Source: JAHEKB01 sp049115575
GTDB taxonomy: Bacteria; Bacteroidota; Bacteroidia; NS11-12g; UBA9320
Assembly (NCBI GenBank): GCA_049115575.1
Contig: JAGDZU010000001.1
Coordinates: 1-64,000 of the forward strand
Length of the DNA stretch: 64,000 nt
Reading direction: 5' to 3'
Within the stretch, counting starts at the first letter, position 1; each line of letters starts with the position of its first letter. The notes beneath the pieces are model-generated. The model searched no databases. It was not told the DNA's origin and was given only the letters and a program-made list of their open reading frames with translations. The position numbers were made by a program, and so were the translations under genes. Positions 44,983-52,992 of this stretch are shown here, piece after piece.

Positions 44983-45169
44983 TCACACGTTCTTTAACAC
45001 AAAGTGAAATAAACCTAATACTCTGCGCTGCAGAGAACATATAAACGCTTTGATAAACTACTAACTACTTATTTGATTATTTAACCATTACGTTTTTTAC
45101 TATTTAACCATTAACGTTTTAATTACTAACTTTAGAATCGGCTCGCCAATCGGCGGGCCATTCTTTTTT
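44983..45169 (+). ncRNA. Candidate small RNA 1 in the 44750-45167 intergenic space
   Basis: This 418-bp space has no credible reading frame. From the predicted sigma-54 start (about 44983) to the terminator it would give an RNA of about 185 nt. Parts shared with the space at 47441-47611 are AATAAACC (45008), ATATAAA plus CGCTT, AACTACT and ATTTAACCATTA. Between the first two blocks stands a hairpin, here CTCTGC-GCT-GCAGAG (45021-45035), whereas the other copy has a different but also paired sequence. An internal tandem repeat of ATTTAACCATTA and ACG lies at 45079-45127. The RNA would end at the 3' end of the adenylyl cyclase gene on the other strand. Not proven transcribed. Confidence 0.45.
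45134..45169 (+). terminator. Orphan terminator hairpin on the plus strand
   Basis: Stem AGAAT(C)GGCTCGCC/GGCGGGCCATTCT with one bulge and one T-G pair, loop AATC, then a run of six T on the plus strand only. No plus-strand gene lies upstream within 1.1 kb except ahcY, which has its own terminator, so it should end a non-coding transcript. Confidence 0.7.
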
Positions 45170-47210
45170 AAGCTGGATTTAGCTCAGTCTTAGATTCTGT
45201 TATGTCGATTTCGGGTTCATAGCCAGGTGCAAAAGTCACAAAGTACATATCAATTGCGCCTTTGTGCTTAGCTTCAATCTTTCCTCTATGTTCAAACTCA
45301 AACATAGGGTCGTCTTTAATGATGTTGTAAGTATCGCTGGATATGTTTACGTGTCCTACCTTACCTGAAGATTCCATTCTAGCGGCTGTATTCACAGTAT
45401 CTCCCCAAATGTCATATTGGAATTTCTTGACACCTACGATTCCAGCAACTGCTGATCCCGTGTGTATGCCAACCCTCATTTCAAATGCAATTTTGTCATC
45501 AGCATCCATGGCTGCTTTTCTTTCCGTGATAAATAGCTGCATTTCAAGCGCTGCCTGTACGGTATGGCTTACAGATCCGCTTTCTGGAACAGGTAGCCCA
45601 CCAGCTGCCATGTATGCGTCTCCAATGGTTTTAATTTTTTCTACATTATACTTCTCCATAATGCGGTCAAATGCTTCAAAACAAGCATTTATTTCCATTA
45701 CTAATTCAGTCGCTGATAGTTTTTCAGATGTTTGTGTAAACTCTTTGAAGTCTGTAAATAGAATCGTCACCTTGTCGTGGTTCTTTGCTGCGGCAAATCC
45801 TTTTTCTTTTAGTTCCTTCGCTATCTCTTCGGGAAGAATGTTCAGTAATAATTCATCCGATCGATCTCTTTCCTTTCTAATGATTTTTCTTGACTTTCTT
45901 ACTACCCTTAGTTGTGCAAATAGACCACCAGCGATAATAAAGACGATTAGACCGCCTATCATCATATAGTTTCTAATCTTAGTGGTTTTTTCAACTTCTG
46001 CTTTGTGTTCAAGTTCCGTTCTTAGGCGTTCTTCTTCTTTTTGAAGGCTGTCATTTCTGAACTTCACTTTTTGCATTTGAAGCTCCTTGGTGTGCTCTAA
46101 CTTCTTGAGCATGTCTTCGGTCTGGTCAGAGGAAAGCTGATCGTTTAGCATCATCATTCTTTCCATATAGGCTAATGCATAGTCTTCGTTGCCTTTGCGT
46201 TTATGAGACAAATAAAGACATTCGCAGGCATTGAATTGCTGTAGGGTAAGTTGTTGTTGTTCGCTGATTAAGTAACTTTTTTCGCACCATTCTATGGCTT
46301 TGTCGTACTTCTTGAATTTAATATTTACATCACCAATGTTGGTTTGAGATATACTCATTCCTTTTTTGTCATTATTGGCCTCCTGTAACTTTAAACATCG
46401 CTTGAAGTAATCTTCTGCCTTGCTGTATTCTTCAGCTCTATTAAAAAGGTTTCCTAGGTTATTGAGCGCAGTTGCTTCTCCAATTTGGTCCCCTAGCCCT
46501 TGGTAAAGGCTTAAGCTTTTATTGTAGTACTCCATAGCTTTAGCACCATTGCCAAGTTTGCTATAAACCATACCCATATTGTTGTTAGACGAGGCTATGC
46601 CAGATTTGTTATCCATTTTTTCGTCTATTGCAAGGCTCTTGCTGAAGTAATCTAACGCTTCTTCGTTCTTATTCTGCAATGAGTATACAGAACCAATATT
46701 GGAGTAGGTAACTGCCAAGCCGGCCTGATCATCTATTTCCAATTTGATGGTTAAGCTTTCTAGGTAATGCTCTAGGGCTTTCGGATAATCTCCTAAGTTG
46801 TCGTATACAGTTCCTACATTATTATGTGAGCTTGCGATGCTTGCTTTAACCTTAGATTCTCGGGCGATGTCAAGACTAGCCATGTAATGATTCAGGGCTT
46901 TGATGTAAGCGGTCTCTACATAGTAAGTGCCTCCTATTATAGTATGGGCTTCTATTTGGTGGTTAATTAAGTTGTGCTCAATGGCCATGCCTAGGACTGC
47001 TGTTGCTATATTTCTACTTGAGTCCGGATGGCTATAAAGCAAGTTTCTTGCTAGCTCTTCAGCTGCTTCCAATCTGTCATCATCACCCAGTTCAATGTTA
47101 TTCCAGTCTTTGAGAAGTTGCTCATTGCTCTGGCCTTTGGCTTCAGAAATAAATAATAAAGTACTACACAGAAAAAAGCTTAGAAACAGGCTGCGTCTTG
47201 TCGATTTCAT
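45168..47210 (-). CDS. TPR-repeat membrane adenylyl cyclase (class III)
   Basis: A 680-residue protein with signal peptide (about 1-27, ending in EAKG), about six to eight tetratricopeptide repeats (55-330, for example ASSHNNVGTVYDNLGDYPKALEHY), a coiled-coil (about 365-405), one transmembrane segment (about 413-432) and a cytoplasmic class III cyclase domain (470-655). The catalytic metal motif is LFTDFKEFT. Purine-selecting residues K527 (KIKTIGDAYM) and D600 (QYDIWGDTVN) are those of adenylyl, not guanylyl, cyclases. It probably senses something through the periplasmic TPR part and makes cAMP. It stands alone, with an exact promoter box upstream and candidate small RNAs on both sides. Confidence 0.92.
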   Translation of the reverse strand: MKSTRRSLFLSFFLCSTLLFISEAKGQSNEQLLKDWNNIELGDDDRLEAAEELARNLLYSHPDSSRNIATAVLGMAIEHNLINHQIEAHTIIGGTYYVETAYIKALNHYMASLDIARESKVKASIASSHNNVGTVYDNLGDYPKALEHYLESLTIKLEIDDQAGLAVTYSNIGSVYSLQNKNEEALDYFSKSLAIDEKMDNKSGIASSNNNMGMVYSKLGNGAKAMEYYNKSLSLYQGLGDQIGEATALNNLGNLFNRAEEYSKAEDYFKRCLKLQEANNDKKGMSISQTNIGDVNIKFKKYDKAIEWCEKSYLISEQQQLTLQQFNACECLYLSHKRKGNEDYALAYMERMMMLNDQLSSDQTEDMLKKLEHTKELQMQKVKFRNDSLQKEEERLRTELEHKAEVEKTTKIRNYMMIGGLIVFIIAGGLFAQLRVVRKSRKIIRKERDRSDELLLNILPEEIAKELKEKGFAAAKNHDKVTILFTDFKEFTQTSEKLSATELVMEINACFEAFDRIMEKYNVEKIKTIGDAYMAAGGLPVPESGSVSHTVQAALEMQLFITERKAAMDADDKIAFEMRVGIHTGSAVAGIVGVKKFQYDIWGDTVNTAARMESSGKVGHVNISSDTYNIIKDDPMFEFEHRGKIEAKHKGAIDMYFVTFAPGYEPEIDITESKTELNPA

Positions 47211-47237
47211 ATTAGGATTAGTTCAGCCGCTAACATA

Positions 47238-47245
47238 CAAAAATA
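47238..47245 (-). promoter_or_regulatory. TAnnTTTG promoter box for the adenylyl cyclase gene
   Basis: TATTTTTG on the minus strand, an exact match, ends 27 nt before the ATG at 47210. Confidence 0.45.
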
Positions 47246-47414
47246 TTTTTCAGTTTATTGAAACTATAGTTCCTATAATTGGACTAAAATCTATAAAGGA
47301 GACAATAGGCCATATTCGGAAATTAGTGTTCGTGGCAAATATGCATCCAATAAATCTTTATATCTATCACAAAACCAGTTAGATACAAATGATTGTTATG
47401 AATTTGGATGCTCA

Positions 47415-47431
47415 TTGGCATAAGACTTGAA
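47415..47431 (+). promoter_or_regulatory. Sigma-54-like promoter of candidate small RNA 2
   Basis: TTGGCATAAGACTTGAA has the same TTGGCA and TTGAA elements as the site at 44957 and the same 12-base spacing of the key Gs, while the bases between differ. Upstream, both sites share a TTAGATA block and TTTGG(C)ATGCT, which may be activator contacts. Confidence 0.45.
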
Positions 47432-47440
47432 CTCATTTAT

Positions 47441-47611
47441 TCAGTTATGTTATTTGAATAAACCGACTGATCAATGCATAAAGCCATAATCAGTAGATTA
47501 TATAAATACGCTTAACTACTATTATTTATTAACCATTAGTACTAACTATTCAACCTTTAAAGGTTTTACGTTTCAAGCCCAGGCATCTAACCAATGTCTG
47601 GGTTTCTTTTT
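47441..47611 (+). ncRNA. Candidate small RNA 2, paralogue of the one at 44983
   Basis: Lies in the 435-bp gap between the adenylyl cyclase and IcmF starts, which has no credible reading frame. Predicted length is about 170 nt from the sigma-54-like start to the terminator at 47575-47611. Shared blocks with candidate 1 are AATAAACC (47457), ATATAAATACGCTT, AACTACTATTATTT and ATTAACCATTA. The non-conserved hairpin between the first two is ACTGAT/ATCAGT with a 17-nt loop. A perfect palindrome AACCTTTAAAGGTT (47552-47565) precedes the terminator. The IcmF promoter box lies just after the terminator, so this RNA is separate from the IcmF message. Confidence 0.45.
47575..47611 (+). terminator. Terminator hairpin between candidate small RNA 2 and the IcmF promoter
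   Basis: A 12-bp stem AAGCCCAGGCAT/ATGTCTGGGTTT (two wobble pairs), 7-nt loop and a T-rich tail, ending 9 bases before the IcmF -7 box. It would stop transcripts arriving from upstream. Confidence 0.7.
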
Positions 47612-47620
47612 GCATAAGAT

Positions 47621-47628
47621 TATCTTTG
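47621..47628 (+). promoter_or_regulatory. TAnnTTTG promoter box for IcmF
   Basis: TATCTTTG, an exact match, ends 17 nt before the ATG at 47646 and fixes that start over an in-frame TTG at 47610 that lies upstream of the box. Confidence 0.5.
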
Positions 47629-47645
47629 CAGCCACAATCAAGTTC

Positions 47646-50600
47646 ATGATCAGTACCGAAGTATATATTCCTAAGAACAAGGTAAGAATTGTTACAGCAG
47701 CTTCTTTGTTCGATGGTCACGATGCGGCAATCAATGTGATGCGTCGTATTATTCAATCTACAGGGTGTGAAGTTATCCATCTTGGGCACGACAGAAGTGC
47801 TGAAGAAGTTGTTGATACGGCTATTCAAGAAGATGCAAATGCCATCGCCATGACCTCCTATCAAGGTGGGCATATGGAATATTTTAAATATATGTATGAC
47901 CTCCTTAAAGAAAAAGGGGCCAGCCATATTAAAATCTTTGGAGGAGGTGGTGGAACTATTCTGCCTTCGGAGATCAAAGAATTACAGGAGTATGGAATTG
48001 CTCGGATATATCATCCTGATGATGGCAGAGAAATGGGCCTACAAGGTATGATTAATGATTTAGTAGAAAAGGCTGATTTTCCTACCGGTTACTCATTGAA
48101 TGGAGAACTAGAATCGTTTAAAACAGGAGATAAGATGTCTATTGCCAAGGTGATCTCAGCTGCTGAAAATTACCCTGATGAGCATGTTGGAAGCCTAAAG
48201 ATTATAGAAAAGGAAGCTGATCAAATTCATACACCGATATTAGGTATTACCGGCACTGGAGGAGCTGGTAAGTCAAGTCTAGTTGACGAACTAGTTAGAA
48301 GATTCTTGCTAGATTTCGAAGATAAAACCATTGCCATCATCTCAGTAGATCCATCTAAAAGAAAAACAGGAGGTGCACTTTTGGGTGATCGAATTCGCAT
48401 GAACAGTATCAGGAACGAGCGCGTTTATATGCGATCGTTGGCAACAAGACAAGCAAATTTGGCACTGTCTAAACATATAGATACAGCCATTGATATTCTT
48501 AAAGTTGCGGGCTATGATTTAATCATTTTAGAAACATCTGGTATTGGCCAGAGTGATACAGAGATTACCGACCATTCTGATGTGAGCCTGTACGTTATGA
48601 CTCCTGAATATGGAGCTGCTACTCAACTCGAGAAGATTGATATGCTTGACTTTGCAGACCTAATTGCAATTAACAAGTTTGATAAAAGAGGTGCTCTAGA
48701 CGCTTTAAGAGATGTAAAAAAACAGTTTCAACGAAACAATAAACTGTTTGATGCTGATGTTGAAAGCATGCCAGTTTATGGTACAATAGCTTCCCAATTC
48801 AATGATCCTGGAGTGAATTCTTTGTACTCAAGACTCATAGAAACCATTAATCAGAAGAAAGATGCAGGATTGCCTTCTGGTGCTAAGGAGGAAACTGATT
48901 TATCAGAGAAGATCTATATAATTCCTCCCAAAAGGATTAGGTACTTATCAGAGATTGCTGAAAATAATAGAGCGTATGATGAGTGGGTTGAAAAACAAGC
49001 CAAAATAGCCCAAAAGCTCTACGGGATTAGAACAACCATAACTACTCTAGAAGAAGAAAAAGATGGAGATCACCAAGTGGTTATAGAGCAGCTGCAAACC
49101 AGCTATAAGAAGTTATCACTTGATTTTGATCCTAAACTGCAGATACTGTTAGATGAATGGGGTCAGGTAAAAGAAGATTATAATAACGACATCTATACTT
49201 ATTTAGTTAGAAACAGAGAGATTAAAGTGGAAACCAAATCACTTTCTCTTTCTCATCAAAAAATTCCAAAGGTCTCCTTGCCAAAATACGAGGCGTGGGG
49301 AGACGTGTTGAAATGGAATTTGCAAGAGAATGTGCCAGGCAAGTTTCCATATACCGCAGGAATCTACCCTTTCAAAAGAGAAGGGGAGGATCCTACTCGA
49401 ATGTTTGCAGGTGAAGGTGGTCCAGAAAGAACCAATAAGCGATTCCATTACTTGAGTTTAGAAATGCCAGCCAAAAGATTGTCAACTGCATTTGATTCCG
49501 TAACTCTTTATGGCAACGATCCTGACTACAGGCCAGATATATATGGGAAAATAGGTAATGCAGGTGTTTCAATTTGCTGTCTTGACGATGCTAAAAAGCT
49601 TTACAGTGGATTTAATCTAGCAGACCCAAAAACTTCCGTGTCCATGACAATAAATGGACCAGCCCCTATGTTGCTGGCGTATTTCATGAATGCAGCTATA
49701 GACCAACAATGTGAGCTTTACATTAAAGAACAAGGACTTGAAAAGGAAGTTGCTGCAAAAATTGAGAAGTATTTTGCAAATAAGGGAAGTAAACAGCCCC
49801 AATACAATGGAGATCTTCCTGAAGGGAATGACGGTCTTGGTTTAATGCTACTAGGCCTGACCGGAGACAAAGTGTTAGATGCAGAAACCTACGCTAATAT
49901 AAAAGCAGAAACTTTAAAGCAGGTTAGAGGAACGGTTCAGGCAGATATTTTAAAAGAGGATCAGGCTCAAAATACATGCATATTCTCAACCGAATTTGCA
50001 CTGAGGTTGATGGGTGATGTACAGCACTATTTCATAGATAATGGGGTAAGGAATTTTTATTCAGTTTCAATATCGGGTTACCATATAGCAGAAGCCGGAG
50101 CAAATCCAATTACCCAATTGGCGTTCACTTTAGCCAATGGTTTTACTTATGTAGAGTACTACCTAAGTAGAGGTATGGACATAAATCAATTTGGTCCGAA
50201 CCTGAGTTTCTTCTTTTCAAATGGAATTGATCCTGAATACGCGGTTATTGGAAGGGTGGCAAGACGAATATGGGCAAAAGCCATGAAATTAAAATATGGA
50301 GCCGATCCAAGAGCTCAGATGCTGAAATACCACATACAGACATCGGGTAGAAGTTTGCATGCTCAAGAAATTGATTTCAATGATATAAGAACTACTCTCC
50401 AAGCATTGTACGCTATATATGACAACTGCAATTCGCTACATACCAATGCATATGATGAGGCTATTACCACTCCAACGGAAGAGTCGGTAAGGCGAGCAGT
50501 TGCTATTCAACTTATTATTAATAGAGAACTGGGATTGGCTAAAAATGAGAATCCATTACAGGGCTCTTTTATTATCGAAGAACTGACAGATCTAGTTGAG

Positions 50601-51026
50601 GCAGCAGTATTAACTGAGTTTGATAGGATAACAGAAAGAGGAGGGGTGCTTGGTGCTATGGAAACCATGTATCAAAGAAGTAAAATCCAAGAGGAAAGTT
50701 TGTATTACGAAACTTTGAAGCATACAGGTGAGTACCCAATAATTGGGGTGAATACTTTCTTGAGCTCTAAAGGGTCCCCTACAATACTTCCCAAAGAGGT
50801 AATTCGCGCAACCGAAGATGAAAAGAAATTCCAAATTAATACATTGAACGAGCTTCATTCGAGGAATTCTAGTGAGACATCAGAACACCTAAAAGATGTT
50901 CAGAAAGTGGCATTGAGCAATGCCAATGTGTTTGAGGCCTTAATGGAAGCAGCAAAGTATTGTTCTCTAGGCCAGATTACTTCATCTCTATTTGAAGTTG
51001 GTGGGCAGTATAGAAGAAATATGTAA
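47646..51026 (+). CDS. icmF: Fused isobutyryl-CoA mutase IcmF (B12-binding, G-protein chaperone and mutase domains)
   Basis: Adenosylcobalamin-dependent carbon-skeleton mutase of 1126 residues that interconverts isobutyryl-CoA and n-butyryl-CoA or similar acyl-CoAs. Domains in order are: B12-binding (about 12-140) with the axial His25 in FDGHDAA; the MeaI-like GTPase that loads and guards the cofactor (Walker A GTGGAGKSS at about 203-211, NKFDKR for guanine recognition); a helical linker; and the TIM-barrel mutase (about 560-1120; FPYTAGIYPFKREGEDPTRMFAGEGGPERTNKRFHYLS, NSLHTNAYDEA). The GTPase-in-the-middle order separates it from methylmalonyl-CoA mutase. It is a single-gene unit with its own promoter box; no cobalamin riboswitch is seen. 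Confidence 0.95.
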   Translation: MISTEVYIPKNKVRIVTAASLFDGHDAAINVMRRIIQSTGCEVIHLGHDRSAEEVVDTAIQEDANAIAMTSYQGGHMEYFKYMYDLLKEKGASHIKIFGGGGGTILPSEIKELQEYGIARIYHPDDGREMGLQGMINDLVEKADFPTGYSLNGELESFKTGDKMSIAKVISAAENYPDEHVGSLKIIEKEADQIHTPILGITGTGGAGKSSLVDELVRRFLLDFEDKTIAIISVDPSKRKTGGALLGDRIRMNSIRNERVYMRSLATRQANLALSKHIDTAIDILKVAGYDLIILETSGIGQSDTEITDHSDVSLYVMTPEYGAATQLEKIDMLDFADLIAINKFDKRGALDALRDVKKQFQRNNKLFDADVESMPVYGTIASQFNDPGVNSLYSRLIETINQKKDAGLPSGAKEETDLSEKIYIIPPKRIRYLSEIAENNRAYDEWVEKQAKIAQKLYGIRTTITTLEEEKDGDHQVVIEQLQTSYKKLSLDFDPKLQILLDEWGQVKEDYNNDIYTYLVRNREIKVETKSLSLSHQKIPKVSLPKYEAWGDVLKWNLQENVPGKFPYTAGIYPFKREGEDPTRMFAGEGGPERTNKRFHYLSLEMPAKRLSTAFDSVTLYGNDPDYRPDIYGKIGNAGVSICCLDDAKKLYSGFNLADPKTSVSMTINGPAPMLLAYFMNAAIDQQCELYIKEQGLEKEVAAKIEKYFANKGSKQPQYNGDLPEGNDGLGLMLLGLTGDKVLDAETYANIKAETLKQVRGTVQADILKEDQAQNTCIFSTEFALRLMGDVQHYFIDNGVRNFYSVSISGYHIAEAGANPITQLAFTLANGFTYVEYYLSRGMDINQFGPNLSFFFSNGIDPEYAVIGRVARRIWAKAMKLKYGADPRAQMLKYHIQTSGRSLHAQEIDFNDIRTTLQALYAIYDNCNSLHTNAYDEAITTPTEESVRRAVAIQLIINRELGLAKNENPLQGSFIIEELTDLVEAAVLTEFDRITERGGVLGAMETMYQRSKIQEESLYYETLKHTGEYPIIGVNTFLSSKGSPTILPKEVIRATEDEKKFQINTLNELHSRNSSETSEHLKDVQKVALSNANVFEALMEAAKYCSLGQITSSLFEVGGQYRRNM

Positions 51027-51069
51027 GAGCAGCTGTTCTTAAAGCTTTCTCGGGATTAATTAAATTGAT

Positions 51070-51627
51070 TTAGAAATACTCATAGACTTGGGTCGCAAAG
51101 ACATAAGTGAGATAGAGTATGGGGTATTCATCCATTTCTTTGCTGAGATTTAAGTTGTCCTCTGCTCCAACTAATTTGTGATGGCCATCCTCTTCAATTA
51201 CCAAGGCCCAATGCCTAGCTGGGTGCCTATTTAATCTAACAGCCGTCTTATCGTCTTTAAGGTAAATAATATTATGCCCCTTAGGCATGGCGTTGTATTG
51301 AAACTCAGCGTCAAATCTTGGGGTAATATAAAGATCTATGCGCTCTGGACGAATCCAGGAAACCCACTTCACATCAAATTCTTTCTTTCCTCCGTTCTTT
51401 AGTCGAACCTTTACGCATCCAGTGTACTCAGACGTGTATGTGGTCTGCTTGAATTTAAATGCTTTAGAAACTTGGACCAGGTCTGATTCTGCAGATCTAT
51501 GTACCTTCAACTTCGTGCCTTTTTTGGGATATTCAACATTATTGTATACCAAGCCACTGCGTTGACTGGAACAAGAAAATTGTATGCTTATAAGTAGTAG
51601 AAGCAGAAATGAGAGACTCTTTGACAT
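51070..51627 (-). CDS. Lipoprotein of unknown function
   Basis: A 185-residue predicted lipoprotein: hydrophobic residues 5-15 followed by IQFSCSSQ with the lipid-bearing Cys near 18. The mature part has an alternating beta pattern (KGTKLKVHRSAESDLVQVSKAFKF, PERIDLYITPRFDAEFQYNAMPKGHNIIYL) and no recognised domain. The ATG at 51627 is preferred to a TTG at 51654 because an exact promoter box TATCTTTG (51634-51641) lies between them. It follows the sulfotransferase gene but appears separately transcribed. Confidence 0.75.
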   Translation of the reverse strand: MSKSLSFLLLLLISIQFSCSSQRSGLVYNNVEYPKKGTKLKVHRSAESDLVQVSKAFKFKQTTYTSEYTGCVKVRLKNGGKKEFDVKWVSWIRPERIDLYITPRFDAEFQYNAMPKGHNIIYLKDDKTAVRLNRHPARHWALVIEEDGHHKLVGAEDNLNLSKEMDEYPILYLTYVFATQVYEYF

Positions 51628-51633
51628 CTTCTT

Positions 51634-51641
51634 CAAAGATA
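51634..51641 (-). promoter_or_regulatory. TAnnTTTG promoter box for the lipoprotein gene
   Basis: TATCTTTG on the minus strand ends 6 nt before the ATG at 51627, implying a leaderless or nearly leaderless message. Confidence 0.45.
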
Positions 51642-51655
51642 AAGTATAGATCAAC

Positions 51656-52297
51656 TCATGAGTTAGTGGTGTATCCTAAAATTTCAAAATCCTCATCATA
51701 GAGCTCATGCTCTAACCACCATAGTGTTTCCTCATCTACTGTTTTTACAGGAGAAGATGGATTGAGAATAATAGTAGGATCAAGTCCAAATGAAGTGGCC
51801 CATGGCGCAAATTCCTCGCTGTCTAGTTTGATTAGTGAAAAATGATTTCCAAAAACACTTCGGGCTTTGGTTGGATGAGATCTACATGCCCAAGGGATTC
51901 TTTCTCGGAAGTAATCTATTTGAGGCAAGTAGTGATGATCTTCACGATATACCTTTGGCAGATAGTTCAAAACAAAGTCTCGAAAATTAAGCTCTAATAA
52001 GAAAGCTTGGATGTCTTTAGGTCCTTTATAGTGATTATACAATAAGTGTTGACAGTCTTGATTCCAACTCCCATTCTCAACATCTTTCTTGGTCTTACTT
52101 TCAAATACGGACAGCACTCTGTCTAATGGGTTTCTCACCAAGTGATGAAGATTTATTCTTTTAAAGGGGTTTAGCAAAAGCTTATTCAAGCTGTTCTTGT
52201 CTATTTCTTCTAAGCTATATCCTTTAGCAAAAGTGGTAGTTCCAACTTTATTGCTCATTAGTGCTATATGATTCTCTTGCAATAGAAAGCTTGCCAT
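51656..52297 (-). CDS. Sulfotransferase-family protein
   Basis: A 213-residue protein with the two PAPS-contact regions of sulfotransferases: an N-terminal 5'-phosphosulfate-like loop SNKVGTTTF after a short strand (HIALM), and the 3'-phosphate motif VRNPLDRVLSVFESK near 55-69. The C-terminal YDEDFEILGY is typical of the carbohydrate-type (sulfotransfer_2) group. It may sulfate a surface glycan or lipid; the acceptor is unknown. An APS-type, not PAPS-type, reductase is encoded at 58911, and no PAPS-forming gene is in the window. It is divergent from the TetR gene. Confidence 0.78.
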   Translation of the reverse strand: MASFLLQENHIALMSNKVGTTTFAKGYSLEEIDKNSLNKLLLNPFKRINLHHLVRNPLDRVLSVFESKTKKDVENGSWNQDCQHLLYNHYKGPKDIQAFLLELNFRDFVLNYLPKVYREDHHYLPQIDYFRERIPWACRSHPTKARSVFGNHFSLIKLDSEEFAPWATSFGLDPTIILNPSSPVKTVDEETLWWLEHELYDEDFEILGYTTNS

Positions 52298-52396
52298 TCA
52301 TGCGAAATAGCATCATTTAGTTCAATCATTTATTGGTCAGCTGATAAATATCATAATAAAGTATGTTACAAAATAGGTAAAAATATACAAAAAACG

Positions 52397-52404
52397 TAAC
52401 TTTG
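52397..52404 (+). promoter_or_regulatory. TAnnTTTG promoter box for the TetR-led operon
   Basis: TAACTTTG, an exact match, ends 15 nt before the TetR ATG at 52420. Half-sites TGTTAC (52364-52369), GTAAC (52396-52400, overlapping the box) and GTAACA (52415-52420) surround it and could bind the TetR protein. Confidence 0.5.
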
Positions 52405-52419
52405 TAGCACAAGAGTAAC

Positions 52420-52992
52420 ATGAAGAAGCTTTCTACAAATGAAAAATTGATTCAGAGTGCCAGGAAATTATTCTTGGCTTTTGGTATTAAGAAAGTAAGT
52501 GTTGAAGAAATATGTTTAGAAGCTGGTTGCAGTAAAATGAGTTTCTATCGTCTTTTCAAAAACAAGGCAGATATAGCAAAAGTAGTCCTTACTGAAATTG
52601 CCTTGGAAGGGCGAGAGAGTTACAATGCTATCATGAATCAAGAGATTTCTTTCGCTGATAAAATGAAGCAAGTTGTTGCTCAAAAACATGAGAATGCCAA
52701 AGCGGTGAGCCTTGAATTCTTAAAGGATTTATATTCTAACTATCCGGATATAATGAGTGAGTTGGATAGTTTTAGGTCGGAGTCCATTAAGCTATTCATT
52801 GATGACTTAAAAAAAGCTAGGAAAGAAGGGTTTATCCGCAAAGACATCAAGATTGATTTCATTATCTACATGTTCAATAGAATACAACTCATGCTCCAAG
52901 ATGAGGAGTTGTTAAGTCAGTTCAAAAGTGTACAAGAAGCATCTGATAATATTACCAAACTATTGTTTTATGGCATACTGAAAGAGGAATGA
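52420..52992 (+). CDS. TetR/AcrR-family transcriptional regulator
   Basis: A 190-residue repressor. The N-terminal helix-turn-helix (EKLIQSARKLFLAFGIKKVSVEEICLEAGCSKMSFYRLFKNKADI, about 8-52) is of the TetR type; the rest is the helical ligand-binding and dimer part. It is first in a five-gene downstream export operon: its stop overlaps the next start by 4 bases (ATGA). It probably controls the operon, itself included, in response to the exported compound. Confidence 0.9.
   Translation: MKKLSTNEKLIQSARKLFLAFGIKKVSVEEICLEAGCSKMSFYRLFKNKADIAKVVLTEIALEGRESYNAIMNQEISFADKMKQVVAQKHENAKAVSLEFLKDLYSNYPDIMSELDSFRSESIKLFIDDLKKARKEGFIRKDIKIDFIIYMFNRIQLMLQDEELLSQFKSVQEASDNITKLLFYGILKEE

Noticed and set aside
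45343..45969. A 208-codon open frame opposite the cyclase gene
   Set aside because: Ser-rich shadow of the cyclase catalytic domain, with no promoter or conserved motifs of its own.
47211..47645. Cobalamin riboswitch upstream of IcmF
   Set aside because: No B12-box-like sequence is seen; a terminator and then a promoter box stand just before the gene, leaving a leader of only about 10-14 nt.
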